Origin: Sthenelais limicola
Taxonomy: Eukaryota; Annelida; Polychaeta; Phyllodocida; Sigalionidae
Assembly (NCBI GenBank): GCA_942159475.1
Contig: OW804102.1
Coordinates: forward strand, 23,688,684-23,752,683
Length of the DNA: 64,000 bases
Direction: 5' to 3'
Part shown: piece by piece, positions 60,568 through 64,000 of the stretch
Position numbering within the stretch: position 1 is the stretch's first letter
Layout of the letters: each line of letters starts with the position of its first letter
Translations under genes and position numbers: made by a program
The notes under the pieces: generated by a model
Told to the model about the DNA's origin: nothing
What the model saw: the letters and a program-made list of their open reading frames with translations, nothing else
Databases searched by the model: none

Positions 60568-62562
60568 TGCTAATAACAAAAAAATAGAAAAATGTCAGAA
60601 AACTGTTTTGATTGGTATTTATTGGAATGTTACACTATATTTGTCATAGGTTGCTTCTTTTTGTGGATACTTGTCACTGAAACACAGCTTCCTGTCAGCA
60701 TCAGCACTGACATGTTGCCTCAACATGCAATGTAAAGATATATGAAGTTTGTACGATTATTAATGGTTAATATGTAAGAGCACGGCATCGGTTACACTGT
60801 ATAACATATGTTTTTTAACTTAACCCGTGCCCTCAAAAAACACACCATTGCCAAGGTGATATGAGTTGGAATACTTGTTTTTAGTTTCCAAAAGGTTTAT
60901 CTTATCTCTTATTAATTATTCTGTAATTTTGATATCACTACTGTGTTTAGTTAATTATTGTATATTAATTTGAGAATGTAATCATAACTCGCACTGTCCT
61001 AAACAGAGTTGATGTATAAGATCTAATCGTTTTTCTAATTTTTTAAATCAGGCTGTCCTGAGAAAATTCATACTTGTACGTGTGGAAATGTAGTAGACCT
61101 GAATAAAATATTTTCTAAACTAAAACTATTTAACAGCAGCAGAATATTGATAACTTCAGTCCAGTAAGTCATACTATAAGTACATTTGGTAGGATTCTTG
61201 GGTAAGCAACGTTTATGATTTGTTGTACATATATAGTCAAACCTTTCAAAGAACTCTAGAAGATCAAGCTAGAAGATATCACCAATGATACACACTCATT
61301 CAAGACATTTATTTTATTCTGAGATATAACAATATTCGGGATTTATATTAATTTATTTACACGCTTTTGAATTATAAGAAAATGAAATAGAACCACATTT
61401 CACAACACAGACCTCTAGACTGCGAAAACTTTCGAAATTCAGAACGTCACCTTGAGGTTGTTTCAAACAAACGTTGCCTGGTAACACTTGACAACCCAAG
61501 GGAGATGGCCCCTATTTCACCGCTACATATCCACCCCTCTCCCTCCTCCCCTTCTCTCTCCCTTCAACAAGAGAGTGTCCTTTTTTCTACAACTCCTCCA
61601 TAATATACCAGTTTTCCACTCCATCCTCCCAGAACCTTCCATCTTCAGGCTTCTATAGTTTCTTGACAAGGGCTTATTTTCTACCCCAATAATCTCTCAC
61701 AGAGATGAGTTTTAACACACTGGTCGCTAGCTGTAACACCAGGAGGCGCGGGTCACTGGCCGGGAGGAGGGTGCTAGCCATAGGTCGGTTGTAGGGACAC
61801 TGACACTGTTAAGGAATGCCGGTCCAATAGCGGATTTGCATGGATATTACAGTACTTGCTGGGATGGATTCAGTTAACATCGTTGAAATTAAGTTAATGT
61901 AATCTTAAATATGGTGGTATCTCAAAATCCATTTCATATATTTTTTTGATAAATTGAGGCTAATTTGTAAGTGACACGTACGTCACATTAAATTTTGTGG
62001 TTGTTCCTGAGTAGGGAATTTGCGTGTGTCACCGAACAGTATGTCTATAACAGTGCATGCTGGAATGGATTCAGTTCAAATCTGACATACACATACTTTT
62101 TTGTTACATACTTTGCATCTTTTTTGTATCGAAAAAAAAAGAAGAAATAGGTCAGTTGACTGAGTTGTAAGTACACTGTTCCGTGTCAAGTCTATTGTCA
62201 AGTCACATTTGCCTTACTGCATTTCAGAAATCAATTTTGTTGACTAATAAATGTATCTATATTCAGGCTTAAATATTATACAAATCGGTATAATCACTTA
62301 AATATCAGTTTTCGTTAGTTTACAATATGCCATTCACTGTACTTAGTGTAATGAATGTAGAACCTGGACCTTTGAAATTTGAGTAGTTTGATATAAAATA
62401 TTTAATGAGGTCTACTGAGTTCCATTCACTATTTGCCCCTAACATCGAAGAATATCTAAAAGCGAATTCCGAAATTTGAATTGTTTTCATACACAAACGA
62501 TAACAATAGTTGTATTGCATACCATTCATCGCAGCTCTCAAGTGGAAAGAGCATATAGGCCT
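60568..62562. other. LINE 3' region, then no recognisable gene
   Basis: After about 61120, where the LINE tail appears to end, no gene is seen. CAGCAGCAGAATATTGATAA near 61136 resembles 46993. Confidence 0.4.
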
Positions 62563-62762
62563 AATTGATAAATAATATGATTAATGATTAAATTCATACT
62601 ATTCCTTTCTTATAATTGATAATAATATGATTGATGATTAAATTCATGCTATTCCTTTCTTATAATTGATAATATTATGATTAATGATTAAATTCATATT
62701 ATTCCTTTCTTATAATTGATAATAATATGATTGATGATTAAATTCATGCTATTCCTTTCTTG
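62563..62762. repeat. 50 bp minisatellite, four copies
   Basis: AAATTCAT recurs at 62590, 62640, 62690 and 62740, a period of exactly 50. Units differ at only a few positions and alternate between ATTAATGATT and ATTGATGATT, which suggests a 100 bp two-unit duplication. Confidence 0.9.
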
Positions 62763-62910
62763 CAGATTATCCAGTATGAGTAAAATATCCACCCAATGTA
62801 GTATGTTTACGTACCGGACAAACACAGCGGGTCTGAACCAACATTGACATGCCTTTGAGGTCTAAGCCAGCCTGACATCAAAACATCGTTATGATGGTTA
62901 TCGTACAGCA

Positions 62911-62981
62911 GCATCGGTGGTTCAGTGGTAGAATGCTCGCCTGCCACGCGGGCGGCCCGGGTTCGATTCCCGGCCGATGCA
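62911..62981 (+). tRNA. tRNA-Gly (anticodon GCC)
   Basis: The acceptor stem GCATCGG pairs with CCGATGC, with A as discriminator base (CCA is not encoded). The A box is TGGTTCAGTGGTAGAATG. The anticodon arm CTCGC-CTGCCAC-GCGGG gives GCC, which reads GGC/GGT glycine codons. The T arm contains GGTTCGATTCC. Six T residues at 62987-62992 make a Pol III terminator. There is no intron, and it looks functional. Confidence 0.97.
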
Positions 62982-63049
62982 ACTGGTTTTTTAGCCAGTA
63001 TTTATTCACGTCTTAATAATATAAGAACTTGGCAACACAACTAGGCCTT

Positions 63050-63362
63050 AGACATTAGAGGATTTGCATAGCCACTATTTTGAATCTTGATTGGCATGGA
63101 ATTATGGGACTAATGGTACAGTCTAAAATCATTAGAAAACATGCCATGTTCTGCATAAAATATATATCAATGCTCTAATATCAACATCCATGTATACATG
63201 TTTCCATGACATAAGTTTGCATATTTTCCACCATGCATTTGGTTTTCATAGATCAGTTATACATACTCTGATATTAGTGAAAACATTCTTGCAACAGAAT
63301 GCATCCCAGCATGCACTGTAACAGACATGCGAAGGGGCACATGCAACTCCCCTATTCTAATG
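63050..63362. repeat. Dispersed repeat R2, copy 3
   Basis: GGATTTGCATAGCC, TTTTGAATCTTGATTGGCAT and CATCCCAGCATGCACTGTAA match the copies at 11925 and 31199. Confidence 0.7.
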
Positions 63363-64000
63363 TTTAGCAAACCCACGTTGCCGCCTTTCTCCACCTTCCC
63401 CAGTACTCATTTCCTCTCATATTACCTCTACTCTTTGCATTTCCTTGTTTTACAAGACATTGTTTTCATTCTTACGCCGCCATCGTGGCCTCCACAATAC
63501 TAGTGTCCAAGGACTGTCGGCCTATTAATTTATATTTTGATAAAAAAAAAAACATGAATTTAAATATTGATATGCTTAACCTTTAATAACATCTGTCGAG
63601 TTGTCGTCATTATAAACTGTCATTTTTATAGGACTGGATGTGTTCTATAATATTAAATATCATTCCAAACACGACATTGAATCATAAATTAAATACTAAA
63701 TTGTGCTATTATTATGCCAAGTACGGAAGTCCCCTATGGGAGCCGATGCAATCTCCTCCACAGCGGCAGCCCAAGGCCAGAAAACTCTCATCATGTATCT
63801 AAGAAATATACTAGAATATTATGGATACCCTGTAATGAGAATATGAAATATATAGAATATGAAATATGAAAGTAGTCCTTGGGCGCAATGCAGGTCCACA
63901 ATGGACTTCCATATATATGCACACAATTTTACAAATTTTCTTCACACGTTACTGCTTTTAAGATACATGTATTATACATACGTAGGCCTATTCATTGACC
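63363..64000. other. No recognisable gene
   Basis: The window ends in AT-rich sequence; CGGAAGTCCCCTATGGGAG near 63724 and GGACTTCCATATATATGC near 63903 are weakly inverted. Confidence 0.4.

Noticed and set aside
1..64000. CRISPR arrays, bacterial operons or ribosome binding sites
   Set aside because: The window is clearly eukaryotic; the periodic repeats (178, 86 and 50 bp) are not spacer-repeat arrays.

Overview
This window is AT-rich nuclear DNA from an animal, most likely a marine invertebrate. The evidence is spliced genes with GT..AG introns, TATA-box promoters, AATAAA polyadenylation signals, a eukaryotic tRNA-Gly(GCC), non-LTR retrotransposon tails, a tRNA-derived SINE and many small inverted-repeat elements. 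I cannot fix the phylum. Almost none of the long open frames is a gene; the real genes have small exons that must be assembled by splice signals.

The first ~46 kb is a plus-strand tandem cluster of seven copies of one small secreted-protein family, called P1-P7 here: six apparently intact genes and one pseudogene. Every intact copy has a TATA box, a short noncoding first exon, an exon coding a hydrophobic signal peptide, a short propeptide exon, and a last exon that follows a conserved TTTCAG acceptor and starts E-[A/T]-V-K. All coding introns are phase 0. There are two types. Type 1 (P1, P3, P7; about 103-106 residues) ends in a variable tail after a KR site. Type 2 (P2, P5, P6, pseudogene P4; about 78-82 residues) has one conserved Cys (CIAK/CISK) and the block LADEFMAS. 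The repeating unit was probably a type 1-type 2 pair (P1-P2, P3-P4). Later duplications, losses and insertions gave the present order. P1 is a mosaic: it has a type 2 promoter, its own signal exon and a type 1 body. I recognise no known family; these look like processed precursors of secreted peptides, which is inference.

The cluster is cut by mobile DNA. A foldback-like ~3.2 kb array of ~178 bp repeats lies at 18976-22139. A LINE tail lies at 22.8-23.6 kb and another inside P6 intron 1. A TTAA-flanked element with eight RFX X-box-like motifs lies at 33694-35027. An inverted-repeat-ended insertion sits in P2 intron 2, and a ~400 bp insertion with a kappaB/CRE/TATA-like promoter sits at ~11.5 kb. 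A broken exon of an M60/TCAF-type metallopeptidase, with its HExxH zinc motif, lies at 29730-30056.

From ~46 kb to the end I find no protein gene I can support. This part holds miniature inverted-repeat elements (47146, 52112, 56940, 57645), a SINE (58690), a LINE tail (60352), a G-rich minisatellite (54585), a 50 bp minisatellite (62563) and tRNA-Gly(GCC) at 62911-62981.
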